A stretch of DNA of 64,000 nt from CAYTBN01 sp964436045 (GTDB lineage Bacteria > Myxococcota_A > UBA796 > UBA9615 > CAYRNR01), in assembly GCA_964436045.1 (NCBI GenBank), contig CAYTBN010000007.1:96771-160770 (forward strand). The letters are read 5' to 3'. The notes below the pieces were generated by a model. It was given only the letters and a program-made list of their open reading frames with translations, had not been told where the DNA came from and made no database searches. Both the position numbers and the translations under genes were made by a program. This document shows positions 1 through 8,000 of this stretch, one piece after another. Every line of letters starts with the position of its first letter. The first letter of the stretch is position 1.

Positions 1-84
1 GGGATGCTGCACGCCGTCCACCACCAGGTAGACGCCGATGGGCAAGGACTTTCGCGCCGATCCTCGCCGTTCGTCATCGGACAT
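1..84 (-). CDS. PilZ-domain-like protein, N-terminal fragment (runs off the left edge)
   Basis: Only the first 28 codons are inside the window. The start is the ATG at 84, preceded by a GGAGGG ribosome site about 6 bases upstream. The peptide begins MSDDERRGSARKSLPIGVYL. The RxxxR pattern followed by a hydrophobic strand is how PilZ (c-di-GMP-binding) domains usually open, so a PilZ protein is the best guess. The downstream DxSxxG half of the motif lies outside the window. It is divergent from nothing visible and lies tail-to-tail with no gene; the next gene ends at 167 on the same strand. Confidence 0.4.
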   Translation of the reverse strand, partial: MSDDERRGSARKSLPIGVYLVVDGVQHP

Positions 85-166
85 CGCGGCCCTCCGCCCC
101 GCGATCCAAGACGGGGGCGACTCCCGCCACCGAGGATAGCACGCGCTCCGCCTCCCCCGGGGACGG

Positions 167-2068
167 TCACTCTGTGAGGAACAGCTCCATCAGGTCGATC
201 TCCAGGAACGGGGGCTGCTCCGAGGCCGGCAGCCAGCTGTCGCCCGCGCCGCTCTCGAAGGAGACCCGCACGACCAGGTTCGTGGCGTCGTAGACCACGT
301 CGTAGACGTTGGAGTCCATGGCCGCGACCCGGGAGATGGCCTCGGCCTCGTCCAGGCCGATCAGCACGGGGGTTCCACCGTTGTCGGGGATCACCGTCTG
401 GTCCTTCCACACGTACTCCGAGCCGTTGGCGTAGGCCAGGGTCATCTCCCGCATCGGCCAGTAGCGGCCCCGGTAGCTGCCGCTGTCGCACATCAGGCCG
501 TCGCCGCCCTCCGCCGGGCCGTTGGCCGCGGTCTGGTGGACGCGGACGCCGTAGATCATCGCCTCGTCGCCCCGGTAGAGCGCGCAGTCCTCGGGGAAGC
601 CGGTCTGCAACGGTACGCCGTTGGCCGGGTCGGGGATGTAGTTGCCGTGGGCGTCCTGGGTCGGATTGCCGTTGCCGTCGTGGGCGAACAGCCGGGGTTG
701 GCCGTCGGCGTCGATCTCCACCGTGTCCGCCTCGCGGTTGACCCACTCGGGGTGGTCGTCGGCCGTCCAGACGTAGTCCACCGAGCCGTCGTAGGCGAAG
801 CGCACGAGGGACTCCTCGACGCTGCAGTCGGTGTGATGGTGATGGACGCCGATCTCCAGCCCGTTGGTCTCCAGGATCGCCGCCTCGGCCGCCGCGCCGC
901 CGCCGCGCGGATCGCCCCAGGCGAGCAGGGCGTTGTAGCCGATGGTCGGCGCCCGGACGATGCCGTCGTCCAGCTCGTTGCTCATGTAGGGCAGGGCTGT
1001 CTCGATGGACGTCGCGCTCTGCAGCACCTCGCGCGCCTTGAGGATCTGGGGCTCGGTGGCGGCCCGCTCGAAGGGGCTCGAGGCGCCGACGGCGCTGATC
1101 GCCAGGCCCTCACGGCTGATGCCGGCCAGCACGCCGAGGTTGGCTCCGATCCACGACACGGAGGCGTGGGGCACGCCGTCGTCGGGCACGAAGGCGGCGA
1201 TGGACGCGAAGCTGTTGAGCCCCGAGTCGGTGGTGAAGTCCATGTTGCGGGTGGCGTAGAGGCCGCCGTCCACCGTGCGCTGGTTCCAGCCGGCGAAGTA
1301 GCTGCAGTTCAGGAAGGGGCCGTGGGGGCCAATCCCGTCGCCCTGGCCGTCGAGGGTGGCGATGGCCGCCATCAGATCGGCGTACTCGTCGCCGGGGGGG
1401 GCGCCCGAGGCCGCTTCCATCCCGTAGTAGGCCAGCAAATCGTCGGTGTAGCCCGCCTGCAGGAAGGAGAAGAACCCGCCGATGTCGTCGAAGTTCAGCG
1501 ACGAGGCCATCGCCATGTCGATCAGGGTCACGATGCGCCGCGGGATCTTGGCCAGGTCCTCGTCGCCCTCGCCGTACTCCGCCCCGGCCGCCTTCATCCC
1601 GTCGGTGAGCCCCTCGAACTCCTGGGCGAAGGACCCGGGCACGTGGGGCGAGAAGTGCTCCCAGGCCAGGTCGAGCACGGCGCCGAGGATGAAGTCGGCG
1701 TCGTCGGCGTTGGCCGCGCCCATCTCCTCGCCGAGCACGCCCATGTACAGCCACCACATGTCGATCATCTGCGGTCCGAGCAGCCGGCCGTACTGGTAGC
1801 CCATGTCGTAGTGGGAGCCCTCGACTCGGATGATCCACAGGGGTGTACCCCAGGGGCCGTCCATCTTCGCCAGCACGCCGGGGCCCTCGGTGTCGACCAC
1901 GGTGCCGAGCGTCCACTGGTCGACCGCGTCGTCGTCGTCGCCGGTGGCATCATCGTCCGCTGCCGAATCGTCGTCGTCCCCCGGGCAACCGCCCGACGGC
2001 GGCCCCACCAGGCACAGCGAGAGCAGGAGCAACCAGTTTGTGCGCGCGAACCATCGACTCCGTGCCAT
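167..2068 (-). CDS. Secreted C45-family (acyltransferase/Ntn-hydrolase-like) lipoprotein
   Basis: A 633-residue protein starting at ATG 2068 (MARSRWF). Upstream frame exists but lacks a leader-like start. Residues 11-28 form a signal peptide ending in SGGC, a loose lipobox, followed by an Asp-rich linker (about 31-50). The core begins near residue 77 with a GSHYDMGYQYGRLLG stretch typical of the peptidase C45 / acyl-CoA:6-aminopenicillanate acyltransferase group. The expected N-terminal nucleophile is Cys255 in LNCSYFAGWN, followed by RNMDF around 274-278, a known C45 motif. Family members self-cleave before this Cys and hydrolyse or transfer amide acyl groups; the substrate here is unknown. 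Probably anchored in an outer envelope layer. A GATAAT/TAATAC element lies upstream near 2105-2113. Confidence 0.75.
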   Translation of the reverse strand: MARSRWFARTNWLLLLSLCLVGPPSGGCPGDDDDSAADDDATGDDDDAVDQWTLGTVVDTEGPGVLAKMDGPWGTPLWIIRVEGSHYDMGYQYGRLLGPQMIDMWWLYMGVLGEEMGAANADDADFILGAVLDLAWEHFSPHVPGSFAQEFEGLTDGMKAAGAEYGEGDEDLAKIPRRIVTLIDMAMASSLNFDDIGGFFSFLQAGYTDDLLAYYGMEAASGAPPGDEYADLMAAIATLDGQGDGIGPHGPFLNCSYFAGWNQRTVDGGLYATRNMDFTTDSGLNSFASIAAFVPDDGVPHASVSWIGANLGVLAGISREGLAISAVGASSPFERAATEPQILKAREVLQSATSIETALPYMSNELDDGIVRAPTIGYNALLAWGDPRGGGAAAEAAILETNGLEIGVHHHHTDCSVEESLVRFAYDGSVDYVWTADDHPEWVNREADTVEIDADGQPRLFAHDGNGNPTQDAHGNYIPDPANGVPLQTGFPEDCALYRGDEAMIYGVRVHQTAANGPAEGGDGLMCDSGSYRGRYWPMREMTLAYANGSEYVWKDQTVIPDNGGTPVLIGLDEAEAISRVAAMDSNVYDVVYDATNLVVRVSFESGAGDSWLPASEQPPFLEIDLMELFLTE

Positions 2069-2156
2069 GTGACTCTCCAGGGGCTTGTCCCGGTGCACGG
2101 CGAGTATTATCCCGAATAGGGGCGGATTTCGATGGAAAAGTCGGGGTCGGGGGCGC

Positions 2157-2184
2157 TTGACACCGCCCCCCCCGTACCAACATT
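2157..2184 (+). promoter_or_regulatory. Putative sigma70 promoter of nifU
   Basis: A perfect TTGACA at 2157-2162 is followed after 16 bases by AACATT at 2179-2184, a weak -10. Transcription would begin near 2191, giving a leader of about 19 bases with a GGAGAG ribosome site. The spacer holds a run of eight C. Confidence 0.35.
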
Positions 2185-2209
2185 GCGTGCACGGACACCG
2201 GAGAGACAC

Positions 2210-3088
2210 ATGTGGGACTACTCATCCAAGGTCATGGACCACTTCCTCAACCCGCGCAACGTCGGCGAGATCCCGGACGCTGACGCCATCGGCGAGGTTG
2301 GCAACATCACCTGCGGCGACGCGATGAAGCTCTTCCTCAAGGTCGACCGGACCTCCGAGGAGATCACGGACGCCAAGTTCCAGACGTTCGGCTGCGCCAG
2401 CGCCATCGCGTCCGCCTCGGCGCTGACAGAGCTGGTGGTCGGCAAGACCCTGGCCAAGGCGATGGAGCTGACCAACCAGGATCTGGCGACCTACCTCGGC
2501 GAGCTGCCCGAGGAGAAGATGCACTGCTCGGTGATGGGCAAGGAGGCCCTCGAGGCGGCGGTCGCCAATTACCGCGGCGAGGAGTACGACGCCGACGACC
2601 ACGCCCACGACGACACCGAGATCGTCTGCACCTGCTTCGGCGTCACCCGGGGCAAGATCGAGTCGGTGGTGCGGGAGAACAGCCTGTCGACCCTCGAGCA
2701 GGTGATGAACTACACCAAGGCCGGCGGCGGCTGCGAGGGCTGCCACGAGGACATCCGCGGGATCCTGGACGACATCCGCAAGGCCATCGCCCGCGAGGCG
2801 GTGCTGAGGACCGACCAGGAGTCGGGGCCAGCCGATCGCAAGCCGCTGACCAACCTCCAGCGGATCCAGATGGTCCAGCAAGCCATCGAGCGCGAGGTGC
2901 GGCCCGCGTTGCAGAAGGACGGCGGCGACATCGAGCTCGTCGACGTCGACGGGCTCAAGATCTACGTGGCCCTCAAGGGTTCGTGTCAGGGCTGCCGGGC
3001 GGCGGGGTTCACCCTCAAGTCGCTGGTGGAGACCAAGATCCGTGACTTCGTCGGCGAAGAGCTCGACGTGCTGGAGGTGCAGGCGTGA
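2210..3088 (+). CDS. nifU: NifU, Fe-S cluster assembly scaffold (three-domain form)
   Basis: 292 residues from ATG 2210, chosen for the GGAGAG site upstream and because the protein then starts MWDYSSKVMDHF as NifU/IscU proteins do. Domain 1 (about 1-125) is IscU-like with cluster cysteines C35, C62 and C106. Domain 2 (about 136-190) is BFD-like with C140, C142, C175 and C178, which bind a permanent [2Fe-2S] cluster. Domain 3 (about 215-292) is the NifU C-terminal domain with C259xxC262. All expected cysteines are present. It overlaps the cysteine desulfurase gene by 4 bases, so the two are translationally coupled. No nitrogenase genes are nearby, so general Fe-S assembly is the likely role. 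Confidence 0.95.
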   Translation: MWDYSSKVMDHFLNPRNVGEIPDADAIGEVGNITCGDAMKLFLKVDRTSEEITDAKFQTFGCASAIASASALTELVVGKTLAKAMELTNQDLATYLGELPEEKMHCSVMGKEALEAAVANYRGEEYDADDHAHDDTEIVCTCFGVTRGKIESVVRENSLSTLEQVMNYTKAGGGCEGCHEDIRGILDDIRKAIAREAVLRTDQESGPADRKPLTNLQRIQMVQQAIEREVRPALQKDGGDIELVDVDGLKIYVALKGSCQGCRAAGFTLKSLVETKIRDFVGEELDVLEVQA

Positions 3089-4290
3089 TCACCGACGTGG
3101 TCTACATGGACAACAACGCCACGACCCGGGTCGCCCCCGAGGTGGTCGAGGCGATGATCCCCTATCTGCGGGACTACTACGGCAACCCCTCGAGCATGTA
3201 CACCTTCGGCGGCCAGGTCGGCGCGGCCGTGGTGCGGGCGCGCGAACAGGTGGCGGCACTGCTCGGGGCCAACGCCGACGAGATCCTGTTCACCAGCTGC
3301 GGCACCGAGAGCGACAACACCGCCATCCGCAGCGCCCTGCGGGTCCGGCCCGGCAAACGCCACATCGTGACGACCCGGGTCGAGCACCCGGCCGTGCTCA
3401 GCCTGTGCAAGAACCTGAAAAAAGAGGGCTACGTCGTCACCTACCTGTCGGTGGACAGCCGGGGGTGGATCGATCTGGACGAGCTGCGCCACGCCATCCG
3501 CGAGGACACGGCCGTGGTCTCGATCATGTACGCCAACAACGAGACCGGGACGATCTTCCCCATCGAGGAGGCGGGCGCCATCGTCAAGGAGCGGGGCGTG
3601 CTGTTCCACGTGGACGCGGTCCAGGCCACTGGCAAGATCCCCCTGGACATGTCCAAGAGCCACATCGACATGCTCGCCGTGTCAGGCCACAAGATCCACG
3701 CGCCCAAGGGCGTCGGTGCGCTGTATGTTCGCCGAGGCACGCCGTTCCGGGCGTTCCTGATCGGCGGGCACCAGGAGAAGAGCCGGCGGGGTGGCACCGA
3801 GAACGTGGGCTCCCTCGTGGGCCTGGGCGCCGCCGCCGAGGTGGCGCAGGGCAACATCCGGCACGAGAACACCGTGGTCCGGGCGATGCGCGACCGGCTG
3901 GAGCACGGGCTGATGAGCTCGGCGCCGGACGCGAGGCTCAACGGCCACCCCCTGCACCGACTGCCCAACACGGCCAACATCAGCTTCGAATACGTCGAGG
4001 GCGAGGCGATCCTGTTGCTGCTCAATCAGTTCAAGATCTGCGCCTCGTCGGGCTCCGCCTGCACCAGCGGCTCGCTGGAGCCCTCCCACGTGCTGCGGGC
4101 GATGGGCGTGCCGTACACCGCAGCCCACGGCTCGGTCCGCTTCAGCCTCAGCCGGTACAACACCGACGAGGAGGTGGACTACGTGCTCGAGAAGTTGCCG
4201 CCGGTGATCCGCCGCCTGCGCGAGATCAGCCCCTTCGGCCGCGACGGCGGCTCCCGGGGCCCCCAGGGCACCAAGCCCGACTACGCCTGA
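3085..4290 (+). CDS. nifS: NifS cysteine desulfurase
   Basis: 401 residues from GTG 3085, overlapping the nifU stop (GTGA). An internal ATG at 3106 is an alternative start. Class V aminotransferase fold: Lys203 in SGHKIHAPKG binds PLP, His101 follows the RVEHPAV stretch, and Cys326 in SSGSACTSGS is the persulfide-forming residue. It converts cysteine to alanine and passes sulfur to NifU. The length and motifs are typical of NifS rather than IscS. Coupling with nifU and the lack of an isc operon in the window suggest this NIF-type pair is a main Fe-S system, which is an inference from one window only. Confidence 0.95.
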   Translation: MITDVVYMDNNATTRVAPEVVEAMIPYLRDYYGNPSSMYTFGGQVGAAVVRAREQVAALLGANADEILFTSCGTESDNTAIRSALRVRPGKRHIVTTRVEHPAVLSLCKNLKKEGYVVTYLSVDSRGWIDLDELRHAIREDTAVVSIMYANNETGTIFPIEEAGAIVKERGVLFHVDAVQATGKIPLDMSKSHIDMLAVSGHKIHAPKGVGALYVRRGTPFRAFLIGGHQEKSRRGGTENVGSLVGLGAAAEVAQGNIRHENTVVRAMRDRLEHGLMSSAPDARLNGHPLHRLPNTANISFEYVEGEAILLLLNQFKICASSGSACTSGSLEPSHVLRAMGVPYTAAHGSVRFSLSRYNTDEEVDYVLEKLPPVIRRLREISPFGRDGGSRGPQGTKPDYA

Positions 4291-4327
4291 CGCTCCCCTC
4301 ACCTCACCCCGGACCCCGAGGCTCCCC

Positions 4328-5314
4328 ATGTCCTACGAGCTCGAACGTCATGTTGCTGTTCAGGCGGTGCTGGCGGCCAGCCGGCTGTGCCGATCCGTCC
4401 AGGCCAACCTGGTCACCGCGGACTCGCTGGCCAAGAAGGACCGCTCGCCGGTCACCGTCGCCGACTTCGGCGCCCAGGCCGTGGTCGCCACCCTGCTTGG
4501 CCGCGCGCTGGACGATCCCATCGTCGGTGAGGAGGCGGCCGATGCCCTGCGCACCGCCGAGGGCGCCGACCTCCGCGACCGGGTGGTCCAGCACGTCCAC
4601 ACCGAGCTCCCCGAGCTCGACACCGACGGCATCCTCGACGCCATCGACCGCTGCAACCACGGCGGTGGCGCCCGCGGACGCCACTGGGCGCTGGACCCCA
4701 TCGACGGCACCAAGGGTTTCCTGCGCGGCGATCAATACGCGGTCGCCCTCGGCCTGATCGAGGACGGCGAGGTGGTGCTGGGGGTCCTCGGATGCCCCAA
4801 CCTGCCCCTGGACCTGTCCGATCCCGACGGCCCCCGGGGCTGCCTGTTCATCGCGGTGAAGGGCGAGGGCGCCTTCACCCGCGGCGTGGACGACGACGTC
4901 GAACGCCCGATCCACGTCTCGTCGCTGACCTCCATCCGCGAGGCCTCCTTCGTCGAGTCCGTCGAGTCGGGCCACTCGTCCCACGGCCACTCGGCCCAGA
5001 TCGCCAACCTGCTGGGCGTCGAGGCGCCCCCGGTCCGCATCGACAGCCAGTGCAAGTACGCCGCGGTCGCCCGCGGCGACGCCGCCATCTACCTGCGCCT
5101 GCCGACCCGTGCGGACTACGAGGAGAAGATCTGGGACCACGCCGCCGGCTGGCGTGTCGTCACCGAGGCCGGCGGCCGCGTCACCGACGTCCGCGGCCGC
5201 GACCTGGACTTCTCCATCGGCCGCACCCTGCGCGACAACAAGGGCGTCGTCGCCACCAACGGCGCGGTCCACGACCGGGTGATCGGCGCTGTTCGCGAGG
5301 TTCTGGGACTCTAG
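4328..5314 (+). CDS. 3'(2'),5'-bisphosphate nucleotidase (HAL2/CysQ-type inositol-monophosphatase superfamily)
   Basis: 328 residues from ATG 4328, 37 bases after nifS. The protein carries the Li+-sensitive phosphatase motifs in order: VGEEAAD (metal-binding Glu, near residue 58-64), WALDPIDGTKGF (about 119-130), and WDHAAGW near 268-274. The long insertion between the first Glu motif and DPIDGT matches the eukaryotic-type HAL2/SAL1 group more than short bacterial CysQ. The expected reaction is removal of the 3'-phosphate of PAP/PAPS, recycling the by-product of sulfate activation. Its place after nifUS fits sulfur metabolism. It converges on the next gene, sharing a CTAG palindrome as the stop codon of both. 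Confidence 0.85.
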   Translation: MSYELERHVAVQAVLAASRLCRSVQANLVTADSLAKKDRSPVTVADFGAQAVVATLLGRALDDPIVGEEAADALRTAEGADLRDRVVQHVHTELPELDTDGILDAIDRCNHGGGARGRHWALDPIDGTKGFLRGDQYAVALGLIEDGEVVLGVLGCPNLPLDLSDPDGPRGCLFIAVKGEGAFTRGVDDDVERPIHVSSLTSIREASFVESVESGHSSHGHSAQIANLLGVEAPPVRIDSQCKYAAVARGDAAIYLRLPTRADYEEKIWDHAAGWRVVTEAGGRVTDVRGRDLDFSIGRTLRDNKGVVATNGAVHDRVIGAVREVLGL

Positions 5315-6402
5315 ATCTCGTCGGGGGTGGGCGAACGCGGCGCGATGGCGAAGATCTCTCCGAAGTCCGTCACAGCGGGCTCGACGCCGCTGGCACGGGT
5401 GTGGATGACGCAGGTCGCCAGGCGGCGATCGGCCAGGTAGCCGAGGAACCAGTTGACCACGGCGGTGGGATCGTCGGCGCGCATCAGGGTGCCGGTCTTG
5501 CCCAGGACCGTCTCGCCCGGGATACGGGCGGCGGTGGCGGTTCCGCGCTCGACGGCGCCCTCGAGGCCATCCACCAGCAGGGCCTGGTACTCGAACAGGG
5601 CGGGCAGGGAGGCGGGCACACCGCCCCTGGGCCGCTCGCCGCGCCAGGGCTTGCGGCACTGGCCGTCGCCTATGAGCCCCGAGAAGGCGACCAGCATCGC
5701 CAGGGGCGTCACCTGCAGCCCCCGTTCGTTGCCCGCGGCCAGCCGGAAGGCCAGCTCCTCGTCCAGGTCGTCCGGGAAGCGACCCGGCGGCTCCGCGGGG
5801 TCGAACCCGGTGGGCTCCAGGAGCCGGAAGTCGTCCACCACCCGGCGGATGCCCGCCACGCCGAGCTTGCCCGCCTCGCGGTAGAAGAACACGTTGCAGC
5901 TCTCGGCGAGCGCCCGGACCAGGTCGACGCGACCGTGTCCCGCCCGCACGGAGCAGGGGTAGATCGTCCCCGCGGCGCTGTGGCTCCCCGTGCAATCCAC
6001 CTCGTCGTGGGGTCCGATTCGCCCCTCGTCCAGCAACGCGTAGGCCATCAGCAGCTTGAAGGTCGAGCCGGGCGGATAGAGGGAGCGGACGGCGATGTCC
6101 GCGTTGACCAGCGCCACGACCTCGCCGCTGGCGGGATCGATGGCGATGAAGGCGTCGTCCGGGCCGAGGACGCGGGTCGCCGCCTCCTCCAGGCTGGCGG
6201 GCGGCTCCAGCGGTTCGGCCGGGGTCGGATTTGCCTCATCCCCGGCCGTCTCCGGCGGTGTGTCGTCGGCGGCCGGCTCCGTCACGGCCTGTTCGCCGGG
6301 ATCGTCATCGCCGCCACCGCAGCAGGCCGACAGGATCAGGCCGAGCAACAGACAGAGCAATCCGGGGGCGCGCGACGGGGGGAACGGGGCGCTGCTGGCC
6401 AT
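5311..6402 (-). CDS. Penicillin-binding transpeptidase-domain lipoprotein
   Basis: 363 residues from ATG 6402, preceded by AGGAGG at 6411-6416. Signal peptide with lipobox LSAC (Cys27), then an acidic/Pro linker to about residue 70. The rest is a stand-alone serine transpeptidase domain: S113-T-F-K116, S168-C-N170 and K302-T-G304 are all present. No dimerisation or transglycosylase domain is visible, so it is smaller than class A or B PBPs and may be a DD-transpeptidase/endopeptidase-like enzyme or a class D beta-lactamase relative. It is expected to act on peptidoglycan from a membrane anchor. Convergent with the bisphosphate nucleotidase gene. Confidence 0.8.
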   Translation of the reverse strand: MASSAPFPPSRAPGLLCLLLGLILSACCGGGDDDPGEQAVTEPAADDTPPETAGDEANPTPAEPLEPPASLEEAATRVLGPDDAFIAIDPASGEVVALVNADIAVRSLYPPGSTFKLLMAYALLDEGRIGPHDEVDCTGSHSAAGTIYPCSVRAGHGRVDLVRALAESCNVFFYREAGKLGVAGIRRVVDDFRLLEPTGFDPAEPPGRFPDDLDEELAFRLAAGNERGLQVTPLAMLVAFSGLIGDGQCRKPWRGERPRGGVPASLPALFEYQALLVDGLEGAVERGTATAARIPGETVLGKTGTLMRADDPTAVVNWFLGYLADRRLATCVIHTRASGVEPAVTDFGEIFAIAPRSPTPDEI

Positions 6403-6487
6403 GGCCCATCCTCCTCGGGTCGGGTGGCTCCTGGGAACGTCGCGCAGGATACCTTAAGCTGGCGGACCGTTGCTGGAGGTGGATCCG

Positions 6488-7984
6488 ATGTCCCCCTGTC
6501 TCCCCCCCCGAGGCGGCCTCGCGCCATGGCTCGCGTTGCTGGCCGTGGCGACGCTGCTCGGTTCGGCCGGCTGCACCATGCCCTGCTCGAAGGTGGAGGC
6601 CGAAGCGGACCGGCGCTACGACGCCCTGTCCAGCGAGTTGCGGCGTGACCGGGACCCCGGCGGCGAGGGGTACGACCTGACCCTGACCGTGCCGGCGGCG
6701 CTGGTGGACGAATCGTTCCAGCGGATGATGGAGGCGGGGGAGATCCCCACCTCCCACGAGCTGACCAGCGACCTGGGTCTGGCTGGCCTCACCGGCGGGC
6801 TGGAGATCCGCTTCCAGGCCGATCTGCGGGGGGCGAGCTTCAAGGCGGTCGAGGGGGATCCGGCTCGCCTGGAGGCCCACCTCGAGCTGCGCCTGCGCGG
6901 GACCGGAGACCGGGAATTGTTCGACGTCGAAGCCACAGTCGATGGACCGGTGGAGCTGGAGGTTCGCACTGCCAAGGGGGGCACCCCGGCGCTGTTCGTG
7001 GAGCTCGGGGATCTGCGGGACTCCAGGGTGGAGCTGAGCGGCGAGGTGCTGGGCCAGGCCTTCGTCACCGCCCTGGAGGGGCTGCTCCCCGCGGGGGGAC
7101 TCGTGGACTTCCTGGGCGCCATCGGCGTGGACGCCGGCGGGCTGGCCGCCCCGCTGGAGCAAGCCGCCCGCGAGGCGGTCGATCAGCACGTGGCCGTCGT
7201 GGTCCAGACCCTGGTCGAGGACAGCATCGGCGACGTCGTGGTGATGGAGCTGGGCACGCTGCAGCTGGGCGCCCTGGAGCTGACACCCCAGGCCGCGGGC
7301 CTGCGCACCGGCAACGGCTGGATCGGCGTCGGCCTGCGCACGGACCTGGACACCGGCGCCGGGGCCCTCGCGCTGACCCCGCCCATCGCCCGCGGACGCT
7401 CCACCCTCCAGCTGCGCGCCAGCGAGGCTTTCCTCAACCAGGCGATCCGGATGGCCTATGTCGAGGGACTGATACCCCGGACCCTGGACGACGCCGGCGC
7501 GCCGGCTGACGAGGGTCCCTACCGGCTGGAGCCCCTGGAGGTGCAGCTGGACGACGACCCCCAGCTGGGGGTCCGGGTGTACCGATGTGACGATCCCTGC
7601 GGGTGGGACGAGCTGGCGCTGACCGCGTCGGACATCCAGGTCGAGGGGGCCAAGGGAGCGGGCAAGCTGGTGGATCTGGTCCTCTCCCACCAGGAGAAGG
7701 TGATGGGGGAACCCATCGAGTTCACCCAGTCCATCTCGCGGGTACTCCAGCCCCAGGTGGCCGGCGCTCCGTTGACCCTGCGGGTGAGCCGGCTGGTGAT
7801 GGGCGACGGGCGGCTGGCGGCGACGCTCACCTACGAGCTCGGGGAGGTGGAGCGCGGCGGCCGCACGCCGCCATCGTCCGGCGGAGGGGGCAGCAAGAAG
7901 GGAACCGGCAGCAAGAAGGGGTCGGGCAGCAAGAAGGACGGCGGCAGCAAGAAGGGCAGCAGCGGCGGCGGGGGACGCCGGTGA
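6488..7984 (+). CDS. Lipoprotein of unknown function with GSKK-repeat tail
   Basis: 498 residues from ATG 6488, chosen because GGAGGT sits 7 bases upstream. Lipobox GSAGC about residue 29. The body (about 40-455) alternates beta-strand-like stretches with few special motifs, reminiscent of a lipid-binding or LPS-assembly-like fold, but I do not recognise a family. The last 35 residues are a low-complexity tail of four GSKK-type repeats ending GGGGRR, strongly basic in contrast to the acidic linkers of neighbouring lipoproteins; it could bind polyanions such as DNA or LPS (inference). The next gene starts 16 bases later, so the two are probably co-transcribed. Confidence 0.7.
   Translation: MSPCLPPRGGLAPWLALLAVATLLGSAGCTMPCSKVEAEADRRYDALSSELRRDRDPGGEGYDLTLTVPAALVDESFQRMMEAGEIPTSHELTSDLGLAGLTGGLEIRFQADLRGASFKAVEGDPARLEAHLELRLRGTGDRELFDVEATVDGPVELEVRTAKGGTPALFVELGDLRDSRVELSGEVLGQAFVTALEGLLPAGGLVDFLGAIGVDAGGLAAPLEQAAREAVDQHVAVVVQTLVEDSIGDVVVMELGTLQLGALELTPQAAGLRTGNGWIGVGLRTDLDTGAGALALTPPIARGRSTLQLRASEAFLNQAIRMAYVEGLIPRTLDDAGAPADEGPYRLEPLEVQLDDDPQLGVRVYRCDDPCGWDELALTASDIQVEGAKGAGKLVDLVLSHQEKVMGEPIEFTQSISRVLQPQVAGAPLTLRVSRLVMGDGRLAATLTYELGEVERGGRTPPSSGGGGSKKGTGSKKGSGSKKDGGSKKGSSGGGGRR
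7889..7964 (+). repeat. Tandem GGCAGCAAGAAG-type repeat coding GSKK
   Basis: Four near-copies of a 12-15 base unit encode the Lys/Gly/Ser-rich C-terminus of the preceding lipoprotein. All copies stay in frame. Confidence 0.7.
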
Positions 7985-8000
7985 CGCCGACCCGGACGGG

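Noticed and set aside
536..2119. Long plus-strand open frame opposite the C45 lipoprotein
   Set aside because: Val/Gly/Arg-rich with no family motifs; a frame shadow of high G+C coding on the other strand.
2210..4290. nifU-nifS as part of a nitrogen-fixation cluster
   Set aside because: No nifHDK or related gene within the window; NIF-type pairs also serve general Fe-S assembly.
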